Shown one piece after another: positions 33,082-41,774 of a stretch of 64,000 bases of DNA; position 1 is the stretch's first letter, and each line of letters starts with the position of its first letter. The notes beneath the pieces are model-generated. The model saw only the letters and a program-made list of their open reading frames with translations, was not told the DNA's origin and searched no databases. Made by a program: the position numbers and the translations under genes. The stretch covers positions 806,001-870,000 of the forward strand of contig CAVYVA010000004.1 of assembly GCA_963771835.1 (NCBI GenBank). The letters are read 5' to 3'. Source of the stretch: CAVQCJ01 sp963771835 (GTDB taxonomy: Bacteria; Actinomycetota; Actinomycetes; Prado026).

Positions 33082-34056
33082 ACGCGGCCGGACCGTCCGT
33101 GGTCGTGCTCGCCGGCGGGCTCTCGCACGAGCGCGACGTGTCGGTGCGCTCGGGACGCCGGGTCGCCGACGCCCTGCGCGGCAGCGGCTCGACGTCGACG
33201 TGCTGGACGTCGACGCCGGCCTGCTGCCGGCACTCGCGCACCGACGGCCGGCCGTCGTCGTGCCGCTGCTGCACGGCGCGACCGGCGAGGACGGCTCGCT
33301 GCGCGACGTCCTCGAGCTGCTCGCGCTGCCGTACGTCGGGCTCCCGCCCGCGGCCGAGCCGGACGGCGTTCGACAAGCCGGCGGCCAAGGCGGTGGTGGC
33401 GTCGGCGGGGGTCGGCGACGCCGCCGTCGGTCGCGCTGCCGCAGTCGACGTTCCGCGAGCTGGGCGCCACTTCGGTGATGGCCGCGCTGGTCGAGCGGCT
33501 GGGGCTGCCGCTGATGGTCAAGCCGACCAGCGGCGGCTCGTCGCTGGGCGCGGCCGTGGTGCGCACGGCCGACGACCTGCCGGCGGCGATGGTGGGCTGC
33601 TTCGCGTACGGCGGCACCGCGCTGGTCGAGGTCGTTCGTGCCGGGGACCGAGGTCGCCGTGTCGGTCGTCGAGACCGCGGACGGTCCGGTCGCCCTGCCG
33701 GCCGTCGAGATCGTCCCGGACGGCGGCTTCTACGACTACGCCGCCGGTACACCGCGGGCACGACCGAGTTCTTCGCGCCGGCCCGGCTGGACCCGGAGCC
33801 GTGGCCGCGCGCTGCGCCGCAGACCGCGGTGGCCGCGCACGCGGCGCTCGGGCTGCGCGACCTGTCCCGGACCGACCTCGTCGTCGACGCCGCGGGCCGG
33901 ATCTGGTTCCTCGAGATCAACGTCGCGCCCGGCATGACCGAGACCTCGTTGTTCCCGCAGGCGGTCGCCGCGGCCGGTGCAGGACTTCGGCGACGCTCTG
34001 GCACGGGCTCGTCGAGCCGCGCCGTGCAGCGAGGGGCACCGGCCGGTCAGGACTGA
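33078..34056 (+). CDS. D-alanine--D-alanine ligase-like ATP-grasp protein
   Basis: After frame repair it reads VVVLAGGLSHERDVSVRSGRRVADALR (usual GGxSxEHxVS start, here SHERDVS), VVPLLHGATGEDGSLRDVLELLALPYVG, then PLMVKPTSGGSSLGAAVV. FVPGTEVAVSVVE and IWFLEINVAPGMTETSLFPQA follow, all ATP-grasp/Ddl motifs. At least six breaks fit single-base insertions. A second D-Ala-D-Ala ligase is normally encoded elsewhere, so this may be the accessory actinobacterial parB-linked homologue. The restored C-terminus ends LVERAVQRGAPAGQD. The gene converges on parB with 27 bases between stops. Confidence 0.85.
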
Positions 34057-34085
34057 GCCGGTCAGGACCGAGCCGGTCAGGACTC
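34043..34085. repeat. Three 15-bp direct repeats between the Ddl-like gene and parB
   Basis: The motif ccggtcaggac(t/c)gag occurs three times in direct succession. The Ddl-like stop lies in the first unit and the parB stop in the last. Its role is unknown; it is not an obvious hairpin. Confidence 0.7.
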
Positions 34086-35099
34086 AGGCGTGCGGTCCGG
34101 GTCCAGCAGGCGCGACGATGCGGTTGAGGTCGTCCAGCGACGCGAAGTCGATGGTGATCCGGCCCCTGGTGCGGCCGAGGTCGACCCGGACCCGGGTCTC
34201 GAGGCGGTCCGAGAGCCGGGCGGCGAGGTCCTGCAAGCCCAGGTGCTATCGCCCGTTTCGGTCGGTTATGGGATAGTTTTGGAGCAGTCGGTGTCGTCAC
34301 CGAGAGTGACGATCTCCTCGACGGCGCGCACGGAGAGTCCCTCGGCGACGATCCGGTGGGCCAGCCGCTCCTGCGCGTCGGCGTCGTCCAGGGCCAGCAG
34401 GGCGCGGGCGTGCCCGGCCGAGAGCACCCCGGCGGCGACCCGGCGCTGGACGCGGGGCGGGCAGCCGCAGCAGCCGCAGCGTGTTGGAGATCTGCGGCCG
34501 GGACCGGCCGATCCGGTGCGCCAGCTCGTCGTGCGAGCAGCCGAAGTCCTTGAGCAGCTGGTCGTAGGCCGCCGCCTCCTCCAGCGGGTTGAGCTGGCTG
34601 CGGTGCAGGTTCTCCAGCAGGGCGTCGCGCAGCAGCGCGTCGTCGGCGTCTCCCGGACGATCGCCGGGATCCGGTCGAGCCCGGCCGTCGCGGGCGGCCC
34701 GCCAGCGGCGCTCGCCCATGACCAGCTCGTACCGGTCGCCGCCCTGCGGGCGGACGACGATCGGCTGCAGCAGCCCGACCTCGCGGATCGAGTGGACCAG
34801 CTCGGCCTGGGCCTCCTCGTCGAAGACCGCGCGCGGCTGGCGCGGGTTCGGGGTGATCGAGTCGATCGGGATCTCGGCGAAGTGCGCGCCCGGGACCGTC
34901 CGCAGGTCCGCCGGACTGCCGCTGTCCGGCCCCGCGCCCTCGGTCAGGTCGACCGTGCGCCGGTCCGGCATACCCGGCGTCCGGGTCGGCCTGGTCGGCC
35001 TCGTCGGCCCGGACGGACACGGATCGGACCGGCCGCCTGCGGGGCGGACGGGATCAGCGCGCCCAGCCCTCGGCCCAGGCCACCTCGCCGGACGTTCAC
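34084..35099 (-). CDS. parB: Chromosome partitioning protein ParB, interrupted in the linker
   Basis: The N-terminus is VRRGGLGRGLGALIPSAPQ, then the ParB/Sulfiredoxin CTPase domain (IPIDSITPNPRQPRAVFDEEAQAELVHSIREVGLLQPIVVRP, GERRWRAA) and the HTH (YDQLLKDFGCSHDELAHRIGRSRPQISNTLRLLRLP). The C-terminal dimer domain is readable at 34,086-34,245 (LQDLAARLSDRLETRVRVDLGRTRGRITIDFASLDDLNRI). Between HTH and C-domain lies an anomalous segment with an in-frame stop (34266-34268). Other breaks look like single-base insertions. The GTG at 35099 overlaps the parA stop. ParB loads condensin and segregates origins by spreading from parS. Confidence 0.9.
34244..34300. other. Atypical low-GC segment with a stop codon inside parB
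   Basis: About 57 bases at roughly 50% GC (for example ggttatgggatagttttgg) are set in more than 70% GC sequence. They include a TAA in the parB frame, and ParB frame phase differs on the two sides. ctatcgccc and gggatag form an imperfect inverted repeat. The normal ParB linker sequence is not recognisable here. It could be a small insertion or an assembly artefact. Confidence 0.6.
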
Positions 35100-36023
35100 G
35101 TTCGCTCCTCTGCGTCGGCCAGCTCTACCGGGTCCTGCCGGGCGAGCTCGCGGGCCGCCTCCAGGTAGGACAGCGCCCCGCTCGACCCCGGGTCGTACGT
35201 CATGACGGTCTGACCGTAGCTGGGCGCCTCGCTGACCCGGACGGAACGCGGCACCACGGTCTTGAGCACGCGCTCGCCGAAGTGCGCGCCGGACCTCGTC
35301 GGCGACCTGGGCGGCCAGCCGGGTCCGCGCGTCGTACATGGTCAGCAGGATCGTGGAGACGTGCAGGCCGGGGTTGAGGTGGGCCCGGACCAGGTCGACG
35401 TTGCGCACCAGCTGGCCCAGGCCCTCCAGCGCGTAGTACTCGCACTGGATCGGGATGAACACCTCGTCGGCGGCGACCATGGCGTTGACGGTGAGCAGGC
35501 CCAGCGACGGCGGGCAGTCGATGAAGACGTAGTCGAACCGGCCCTGCGGCCCCGTGTAGGCGTCCAGGGCCCGCCGCAGCCGGGACTCGCGGGCGACCAG
35601 CGAGACCAGCTCGATCTCGGCGCCGGCCAGGTCGATCGTCGCCGGCGCCCCGAACAGGCCGGGGATGCCGTCGACCGGGCTGGACCACCTCCGCCAGCGG
35701 CAGGCCCGTCGACCAGGACCTCGTAGATGCTCGGGCGTCCCGGCGGCGTGCGGCAGCCCGAGCGCGGTCGACGCGTTGCCCTGCGGGTCCAGGTCGAGCA
35801 CGAGGACCCGCAGCCCGTGCAGGGCGAGCGCGGCGGCGATGTTCACCGTGGACGTCGTCTTGCCGACGCCGCCCTTCTGGTTCGCCACCGTGAGGACCCG
35901 GGTGGCGGGCGGTGCCGGCAGGTCACCGGCGCGGCCGGCCCTGACCTGGACGGCGGTCTGCGCCGCGTGCGGCGATCGGGGTGTCGAACCCGTCGTTCGG
36001 AGGCTCGGTTTCACGTGAAACAT
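35096..36023 (-). CDS. parA: Chromosome partitioning ATPase ParA (Soj)
   Basis: The deviant Walker A motif is VLTVANQKGGVGKTTSTVNIAAALA, Walker A' is LDLDPQGNASTALG, and Walker B is YVFIDCPPSLGLLTVNAMVAADEVFIPIQCEYYALEGL. After repair the C-terminus reads HFGERVLKTVVPRSVRVSEAPSYGQTVMTYDPGSSGALSYLEAARELA. Breaks occur near 35,285 and within 35,650-35,740. The N-terminal 40 residues are a typical actinobacterial extension starting MFHVKPS, whose codons form half of a parS site. The stop overlaps parB (GTGA), an obligate operon. Confidence 0.94.
36007..36022. promoter_or_regulatory. parS centromere site 1
   Basis: ggtttcacgtgaaaca differs from the 16-bp consensus tGTTTCACGTGAAACa only in the first base. 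It overlaps the parA start codon and the rsmG stop codon. ParB nucleates here. Confidence 0.93.
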
Positions 36024-36666
36024 CCGGTGCGGCCGGCGGTCTGCTCGCTCATCGGCCCACCGTTCGGCTCCGATCGGGGCGCTCCTCGGACCACCCGGAC
36101 GACCGTGGTCGGTGGGTCGACCACACCCGCGCCTACGGTCAGAACCTCCGCGCCGACAGCACCTGCGGCGGCCAGCTCCGCCCTGGCCGCTTCGAGCTCA
36201 GCGTGCGCGGACTCGCCCTTCAGCGCCAGCAGGACGCCCTTCGGACGCAGCAGCGGGAGGCACCAGCCGGCCAGCCGGCCCAGCGGGGCGACCGCGCGGG
36301 CCGTGACGATGTCAGCGGGCTGGGCCTGCCCGGACGCGACGGCGCGAGCGCTCCTCGGCCCGGGCCCGGACCACCCGCACGTTGGTCAGTCCCAGCTCGT
36401 CCACGACCTCGCGGAGGAAGGTCGTACGGCGCAGCAACGGCTCCACCAGGGTCACCTCGAGGTCCGGACGGACGAGGCCGAGCACCATACCGGGCAGCCC
36501 GGCCCCGCTGCCCGACGTCGTCCACACGGGCGCCCGGCTCGATGAGCTCGCTGACGACAGCGCAGTTCAGCAGGTGCCGGTCCCAGAGCCGAGGCGCCTC
36601 CCGTGGGCCGATCAGACCGCGCTCGACCCCGGCGCCGGCGAGCAGCTCCGCGTAGCGGGTGAGCAT
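36011..36666 (-). CDS. rsmG: 16S rRNA (guanine-527-N7)-methyltransferase
   Basis: RsmG uses SAM to methylate G527 of 16S rRNA. It reads MLTRYAELLAGAGVERGLIGPREAPRLWDRHLLNCAVVSELI, then the SAM motif GSGAGLPGMVLGLVRPDLEVTLVEPLLRRTTFLREVVDELGL, then DIVTARAVAPLGRLAGWCLPLL and FTVG-like C-terminal residues. Breaks near 36,527, 36,350 and 36,330 fit insertions. An in-frame open stretch (TTAAESLPPPELTRSGRALVGDHLE) continues upstream to the second parS, so the true start is probably near 36,750, with one more frame change. The ATG at 36666 is the safe minimum. The stop overlaps the parA start. Confidence 0.88.
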
Positions 36667-36738
36667 CTCGAGGTGGTCTCCGACGAGGGCCCGCCCCGAT
36701 CGGGTCAGCTCGGGCGGCGGCAGCGACTCCGCTGCGGT

Positions 36739-36754
36739 GGTTTCACGTGAAACA
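36739..36754. promoter_or_regulatory. parS centromere site 2
   Basis: The same 16-base word as site 1 (ggtttcacgtgaaaca), 732 bases away, at the presumed start of rsmG. Two parS copies flanking rsmG just counter-clockwise of the origin is a usual actinobacterial arrangement. Confidence 0.93.
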
Positions 36755-36807
36755 TCGTCCGGCGACCCGGGCGGCGCCGGGCACCGCAGAGCGGTCGGCC
36801 GCAGCCG

Positions 36808-37383
36808 TCACGCCGGCCGGACGACGACGTAGCGCATCGGCTCGACGCCCTCGGACTCGCTCACCAGCCCGGCCGCGGCGACGGCGTCGTGGACGATCTT
36901 GCGCTCGAACGGGGTCATCGGCTTCAGCGAGAGCGGCTCGCCGCTGGTCTTCACCGTCTCGGCGGCCTCGGTCCCGAGCTCGGTCAGCTCCTCGCGGAGC
37001 CGGGCCCGGTGCCCGCCGATGTCCAGCATCAGCCGGCTCCGCTCGCCGGTCTCGCGCAGCACCGCCAGCCGGGTGAGCTCCTGCAGGGCGTCCAGCACCT
37101 CGCCGTCGCGACCGACCAGCTGGCCCAGGTCCGCGCCGACGATGGACACGATGGCCCGGTCGTTCTCGACGTCCATGTCGATGTCGCCGTCGAGGTCGGC
37201 GATGTCGAGCAGGCCCTCGAGGTAGTCGGCGGCGATGTCGCCCTCCTCGACCAGCCGCTCCCGGTCGCTGCGCGCCGCAGTGCCTCCCTCGACGGCGGGC
37301 ACCGTGTCGCCGGCCGTCGCTTCGTCCACCTGTGCGCCGTCAACCGGGGTCTCGACCGCGGTCTGCTCGTTGAGGTCGCTCAC
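36808..37383 (-). CDS. jag: Jag/KhpB-type RNA-binding protein (KH and R3H domains)
   Basis: The 191-aa protein has an acidic N-terminal stretch, then LLDIADLDGDIDMDVENDRAIVSIVGADLGQLVGRDGEVLDALQELTRLAVL, the KH domain with its GxxG-like turn. The R3H domain reads KTSGEPLSLKPMTPFERKIVHDAVAAAGLVSESEGVEPMRYVVVRP. GTG at 37383 has a GGAG site. It sits between yidC and rsmG in the rnpA operon order. The reading frame is intact. Confidence 0.93.
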   Translation of the reverse strand: MSDLNEQTAVETPVDGAQVDEATAGDTVPAVEGGTAARSDRERLVEEGDIAADYLEGLLDIADLDGDIDMDVENDRAIVSIVGADLGQLVGRDGEVLDALQELTRLAVLRETGERSRLMLDIGGHRARLREELTELGTEAAETVKTSGEPLSLKPMTPFERKIVHDAVAAAGLVSESEGVEPMRYVVVRPA

Positions 37384-37456
37384 GTACGTCTCCGGATCTG
37401 GTGGGTCATGGTGCGGGGCTTCGGCGGTTCGGGATCGGGGTCCGGTCCCGGGACGG

Positions 37457-38466
37457 TCAGGCCTGCGGTTCGACGGCCTCGCTGCCCGGGTCGGGCCCGC
37501 CGCCCGTCGTGTCCGTGGGATCGGCGGACTTCCGCGGCGGTGGGGCTCCGCGACCGTTGCGCCCGTGGCGCGCGTTTGGGCTGCACGCCGCTGGCCCTTG
37601 GGCGCCTCCTCGGTCTGCACCACGGTGGTGCCGGACGCCTCGGCCTCGCGCGGCGGCCTTGGCGGCGGCCTTCTCGGCCCGCCGGCGCTTCGGCAGGGCG
37701 AGGTCCGCCTCGCTGCCCGGCGTCGGGTTGCGCCGGATGACGATAGAACTGCTGGCCCATCGTCCACAGGTTCGTGGTGAGCCAGTAGATGAGCACACCG
37801 ATCGGGAAGTTGATGCCGAAGACGGCGAACATCAGCGGGAAGACGTACAGCAGGATCTTCTGCTGCTGCATCATCGGGCTCTGCTGGCCCAGCGGCTGGT
37901 TCTTCACCATCAGCTGGCGCTGGGTGATGAACGTCGTCGCCGTCATCAGCAGGATCATGACCGCGGCGACGATCTTGGTGTTGACGTCCGTGCTGCTGCG
38001 GAACGACTCGTAGATCGGCGCGCCGAAGATCGTCGCCGAGTGGGCCGACGCGACCGTCACCGGGTCGGTGATGACGCCGACGGTCTTGCCCTGGGCGATG
38101 TACGACAGCACGTGGTACAGCGCGAAGAAGAACGGCGACTGGACCAGGATCGGCAGGCAGCTGGAGAGCGGGTTCGTCCCCGTCTCCTTGTAGAGCTTCA
38201 TCAGCTCTTCCTGCTGCTTCTGCCTTGTCGTTCTTGTACTTGGTCTGGATCGCCTTCATCTGCGGCTGCAGCGCCTGCAGCCCGCGCTGCGCCTTGATCT
38301 GCTTGACGAACAGCGGGATCAGGCAGATCCGGATGACCACCACGAGCATCACGATGGACAGACCCCACGCTGCACCGCTGCTCGGGGCGAAGAACAGCGA
38401 CCAGAACGTGTGGAACTTCAGCAGCACCCAGGAGACCGCGTTGTAGAGCGGGTCGAGCACGCCCAC
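37457..38466 (-). CDS. yidC: Membrane protein insertase YidC
   Basis: This is the short actinobacterial type without the large periplasmic domain. MGVLDPLYNAVSWVLLKFHTFWSLFF, WGLSIVMLVVVIRICLIPLFVKQIKAQRGLQALQPQMKAIQTKYKND and PLSSCLPILVQSPFFFALYHVLSYIA are conserved. MILLMTATTFITQRQLM, YVFPLMFAVFGINFPIGVLIYWLTTNLWTMGQQFYVIRR and a basic C-terminal tail (KRRRAEKAAAKAAAR) follow. Breaks near 38,222, 37,742 and 37,650 and one near 37,585 are restored by single deletions. The frame ends DPGSEAVEPQA at 37457. It inserts and folds membrane proteins with or without SecYEG. Confidence 0.93.
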
Positions 38467-38467
38467 G

Positions 38468-38791
38468 TCAGGCTCCTTGCCACGGGGTCGAGGGGGTCGA
38501 GGCTTCGGCCGGCCGCACGGGCGGGACGTGGTCGACGCCGCCGGGCGTCCACGGGTGGCAGCGGCCGAGCCGACGCAGCGCCAGCCAGCCGCCGCGCAGC
38601 AGGCCGTGCCGCTGGATCGCGACCAGGGCGTACTGCGAGCAGGACGGGTAGTAGCGGCAGGACGACGCCGTCCACGGCGAGATCACGCGCTGGTAGAAGC
38701 GGATCAGCAGGAGGAACGGCGCCCGAGCGGCGCGGCGCGCCCACCCCGCCGGGACCGGCAGTCTCGGGCTCAGGTCGAGGGTGTGGTTCAT
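38468..38791 (-). CDS. yidD: Membrane protein insertion efficiency factor YidD
   Basis: The 107-aa protein shows the invariant FYQRVISPWTASSCRYYPSCSQYALVAIQRHGLLRGGWLALRRLGRCHPWTPGGVDHVP with its three Cys. The start ATG overlaps the rnpA stop (ATGA), and yidC begins one base past its stop, so rpmH-rnpA-yidD-yidC is one coupled unit. The frame is intact. Confidence 0.95.
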   Translation of the reverse strand: MNHTLDLSPRLPVPAGWARRAARAPFLLLIRFYQRVISPWTASSCRYYPSCSQYALVAIQRHGLLRGGWLALRRLGRCHPWTPGGVDHVPPVRPAEASTPSTPWQGA

Positions 38792-39162
38792 GGTGCGCCG
38801 ACAGCCGGGGTCAACAGCCGGTCGAGACATGCGTCGAGGTCGGCGCCGAGCCGGCCGATGTCGGCGCTGGCAGCAGCGGGCAGGGCCCGCACGACGAGGA
38901 AGGTCCCGGCCGGGAGCCGGTCGAGGCGCTCGCGGGCCAGCGCGCGCAACCGTCGGGTCACGGCGTTCCGGGCCACAGCACCTCCCACGGTCTTGCCGAC
39001 GACGAACCCCACCTTCGGCGGCAGCGCCACCGTGGTACCGCCGCCGGTCACCCCTGCCGGCTCGAGGTAGGCCACCAGACAACCACGGGTCGAGCGGCGA
39101 CCGGTCCGCGTCACCCGGACGAAGTCCGTCCGGCGGCGCAGGCGGTTCGGCTGGGCGAGCAC
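38788..39162 (-). CDS. rnpA: Ribonuclease P protein component
   Basis: The protein of about 124 aa starts LAQPNRLRRRTDFVRVTRTGRRSTRG and has the RNase P signature KVGFVVGKTVGGAVARNAVTRRLRALARERLDRLPAGTFLVVRALP (RNxxRRRxR-like motif RNAVTRRLR). It binds the RNase P RNA to process tRNA 5' ends. GTG at 39162 gives the family N-terminus. The frame is intact. Confidence 0.95.
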   Translation of the reverse strand: MLAQPNRLRRRTDFVRVTRTGRRSTRGCLVAYLEPAGVTGGGTTVALPPKVGFVVGKTVGGAVARNAVTRRLRALARERLDRLPAGTFLVVRALPAAASADIGRLGADLDACLDRLLTPAVGAP

Positions 39163-39187
39163 GGCACGCTCCGGTTCGAGCGCGGCG

Positions 39188-39326
39188 TCAGGCCGACAGC
39201 TCTGAGCGCCCCTTGCGGCGGCGCGCGGACAGGATCGCCGCGGCCGGCGCGGGTCCGCATGCGCAGCCGGAAGCCGTGGGTCTTCGCCCGGCGGCGGTTG
39301 TTCGGCTGGTAGGTGCGCTTGCTCAC
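39188..39326 (-). CDS. rpmH: 50S ribosomal protein bL34
   Basis: SKRTYQPNNRRRAKTHGFRLRMRTRAGR is invariant bL34. One extra base near 39,240-39,245 shifts the frame; deleting it gives AILSARRRKGRSELSA and a stop at 39188, the universal C-terminus. bL34 is essential, so this is direct evidence that the break is a sequence error. The start is GTG at 39326. Confidence 0.93.
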
Positions 39327-39708
39327 GGTGCTGCTCCTGAGGCGAAGGGTGATCCGGTGCTCCACGAACGGAGGCCGGCCACCACCGGACGCCCGCGGCA
39401 GATCTTTCGCGGGCACGCGGCAACGGCCGCCGACACGTCGGCCCGCTAACGGTACGGGGCCCTCCGTGGGCGGTCAAACCGGCCCGCCGGCACGGCACGT
39501 CCGCAGCCGAACCGACCACTCTGCACGGGTCCCGGCCGGGTGTACCGTGCGACACGCCGTACCGCTCGACCGATGGTCGCCCGACCCGCTTGTGCGACTG
39601 TCGCGGCTCGGTTAACGTCCCGCCGCACGTCCGCGCTCCGGGACCATGCACAGCCTGTGGACGACCGTGTGGACGATCAGTCCAGCCCGACCGAAGGAGC
39701 ACGCCCGG
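39327..39708. promoter_or_regulatory. rpmH-dnaA divergent intergenic region with DnaA-box-like repeats
   Basis: No coding frame is supported. Two copies of tgtggacga (reverse complement tcgtccaca, two mismatches from ttgtccaca when the first bases are scored) lie at 39656-39664 and 39668-39676, spaced 12 bases apart and 33-53 bases before the dnaA start. They could mediate DnaA autoregulation. The region must also hold the rpmH promoter. Confidence 0.6.
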
Positions 39709-41229
39709 GTGGCCGAGTCGACCGACGAACTCGCCACGGCGACCGAGCTCGGGCCGGTCTGGGCGCGCACGCTCGCCGGCCTCGCGGACGGCACGCTCTC
39801 CCCCCAGCACCGGGCGTTCCTGCGCCTGACCCGGCCCGTCGCCCTGGTCGGCGACACCGTGCTGATCGCGGCCCCCAACGACTTCGCCAGGGACGTGATC
39901 GAGAACCGGCTCCGGGCCGTCCTGACCGACGCGCTGTCCGGCGAGCTCGGCTCGGACGTCCAGATCGCGGTCACCGTCGACCCCGGCAGCGCCGACGGCG
40001 AGTCCCCGCTGGACGAGCTCACCGACGAGGTGGCCGACGGCACCTTCGCCGCCGACCTGGACGCCGCCTCGGCCGGGCCCGGTCTGCACGGCGCGATGCA
40101 GCACGTCTCCGCACCAGGCGGGAACGGCACCGGGGACGGCACCGCGCTGAACCGGCCGGGCTCCGGCCAGCCCGGTGCACGACGCGACGCCGAGCCGAGC
40201 CGGCTCAACCCGAAGTACACCTTCGACACGTTCGTCATCGGGTCCAGCAACCGGTTCGCCCACGCCGCCGCGGTCGCCGTCGCCGAGGCGCCGGCGAAGG
40301 CGTACAACCCGCTGTTCGTCTACGGCGAGTCCGGCCTGGGCAAGACCCACCTGCTGCACGCGATCGGGCACTACGCGCGGAACCTCTACAGCGGCTCGCG
40401 GGTGCGGTACGTCAGCTCGGAGGAGTTCACCAACGAGTTCATCAACTCGATCCGCGACGACAAGGCCGCGACGTTCCAGCGCCGGTACCGCGAGGTCGAC
40501 ATCCTGCTCGTCGACGACATCCAGTTCCTGCAGGGGAAAGTCCAGACGCAGGAAGAGTTCTTCCACACCTTCAACACCCTGCACAACGCGAACAAGCAGA
40601 TCGTCATCACCTCCGACAAGCCGCCCAAGCTGCTGGCGGAGTTCGAGGAGCGGATGCGGTCGCGGTTCGAGTGGGGCCTCATCACCGACGTCCAGCCGCC
40701 CGACCTCGAGACCCGCATCGCGATCCTGCGCAAGAAGGCGGCGCAGGAGCGGCTGTCGGCGCCGCCGGAGGTGCTGGAGTACATCGGCAGCAAGATCTCG
40801 ACGAACATCCGCGAGCTCGAGGGCGCGCTGATCCGGGTGACGGCGTTCGCGAGCCTGAACCGGCAGCCGGTCGACCTGGCCCTGGCCGAGGTCGTCCTCA
40901 AGGACCTGATCACCGACTCGGCCGGCCCGGAGATCACCTCGGCGACGATCATGGCCCAGACCGCGGCGTACTTCGGCCTGTCGATGGAGGACCTGTGCGG
41001 CGCCTCCCGCTCGCGGGTGCTGGTCACCGCCCGGCAGATCGCCATGTACCTGTGCCGGGAGCTGACCGACCTGTCGCTGCCCAAGATCGGGCAGCAGTTC
41101 GGCGGCCGCGACCACACCACGGTCATGCACGCCGACCGCAAGATCCGCCAGCTGATGGCCGAGCGGCGCAGCGTCTACAACCAGGTCACCGAGCTCACCA
41201 ACCGGATCAAGTCCCAGACCCGGGGCTGA
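39709..41229 (+). CDS. dnaA: Chromosomal replication initiator protein DnaA
   Basis: The 506-aa protein has domain I (ATATELGPVWARTLAGLADGTLSPQHRAFLRLTRP) and a Gly/Pro-rich domain II. Domain III (AAA+) has NPLFVYGESGLGKTHLLHAIGHYA (Walker A) and VDILLVDDIQFLQGKVQTQEEFFHTFNTLHNANKQIVITSDKPP (Walker B, sensor 1). Domain IV has the DnaA signature GGRDHTTVMHADRKI. GTG at 39709 is chosen because GAAGGAG lies 9 bases upstream; an ATG at 39646 is in frame but would add unconserved residues and overlap the DnaA-box-like repeats. The frame is intact. Confidence 0.98.
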   Translation: MAESTDELATATELGPVWARTLAGLADGTLSPQHRAFLRLTRPVALVGDTVLIAAPNDFARDVIENRLRAVLTDALSGELGSDVQIAVTVDPGSADGESPLDELTDEVADGTFAADLDAASAGPGLHGAMQHVSAPGGNGTGDGTALNRPGSGQPGARRDAEPSRLNPKYTFDTFVIGSSNRFAHAAAVAVAEAPAKAYNPLFVYGESGLGKTHLLHAIGHYARNLYSGSRVRYVSSEEFTNEFINSIRDDKAATFQRRYREVDILLVDDIQFLQGKVQTQEEFFHTFNTLHNANKQIVITSDKPPKLLAEFEERMRSRFEWGLITDVQPPDLETRIAILRKKAAQERLSAPPEVLEYIGSKISTNIRELEGALIRVTAFASLNRQPVDLALAEVVLKDLITDSAGPEITSATIMAQTAAYFGLSMEDLCGASRSRVLVTARQIAMYLCRELTDLSLPKIGQQFGGRDHTTVMHADRKIRQLMAERRSVYNQVTELTNRIKSQTRG

Positions 41230-41774
41230 CCTCCGCGCTCGGCCGAAAGGGCTCGGTTAGACACGAAGAGTGACGGACCGGCAACCGCTATCACCGTGCG
41301 TACACACTCTGTGGACAACGCTGTGGATCTGTGGACGAACCGTGCGAGGTCGAGGGGCGGGCGATCCCCACCGTCTGGGGACGGTCTGGGGACAACCAGG
41401 GGACGACAAGCCCTCGACCTGTGGGTCGGCGTGTGGGCGGTCGGCGACCATCGGGTCGGCGGTCCCGCGGACGGCGGGCTGCTCCACCGGACGGCACCGG
41501 ATCGTCCACAGCGGCTGGGGACGGCGACACGCCTGCCGACCTGCGCGGACGTCCGTCCGTCCACACTGTCCACCGTGCCTACGAAGACCACGAGAAGAAC
41601 CATCTGGAGACGAACCGAACGAAGTCGCACGGGTCACTGTCTGGGGATGGCGCCGGTCCCTTAAGGTGACGCACGGCCTCGGGCCGACGGGCCCGGCTGC
41701 ATGAGCGGTCGGCGTGCCGTGGTCGGATGTGCCCAGTCCCGAACAGGGCTGCTGTCCCAGCTGGAGGAGGATCC
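41230..41774. other. oriC: Chromosomal origin of replication (oriC), dnaA-dnaN intergenic region
   Basis: 545 bases without a gene, rich in DnaA-box words. These include a perfect inverted ttgtccaca at 41310-41318, followed by tgtggatct (41322-41330) and tgtggacga (41330-41338), tggggacaa (41387-41395), tcgtccaca (41512-41520), ccgtccaca (41557-41565), and several tctgggga-type half matches. Box spacing in the first cluster is 10-12 bases. A relatively AT-richer stretch lies at about 41,575-41,665. Placement between dnaA and dnaN is the standard actinobacterial oriC. Confidence 0.93.

Noticed and set aside
39646..39708. Upstream ATG as the dnaA start
   Set aside because: It lacks a ribosome-binding site and adds unconserved residues; the GTG at 39709 has GAAGGAG at good distance.
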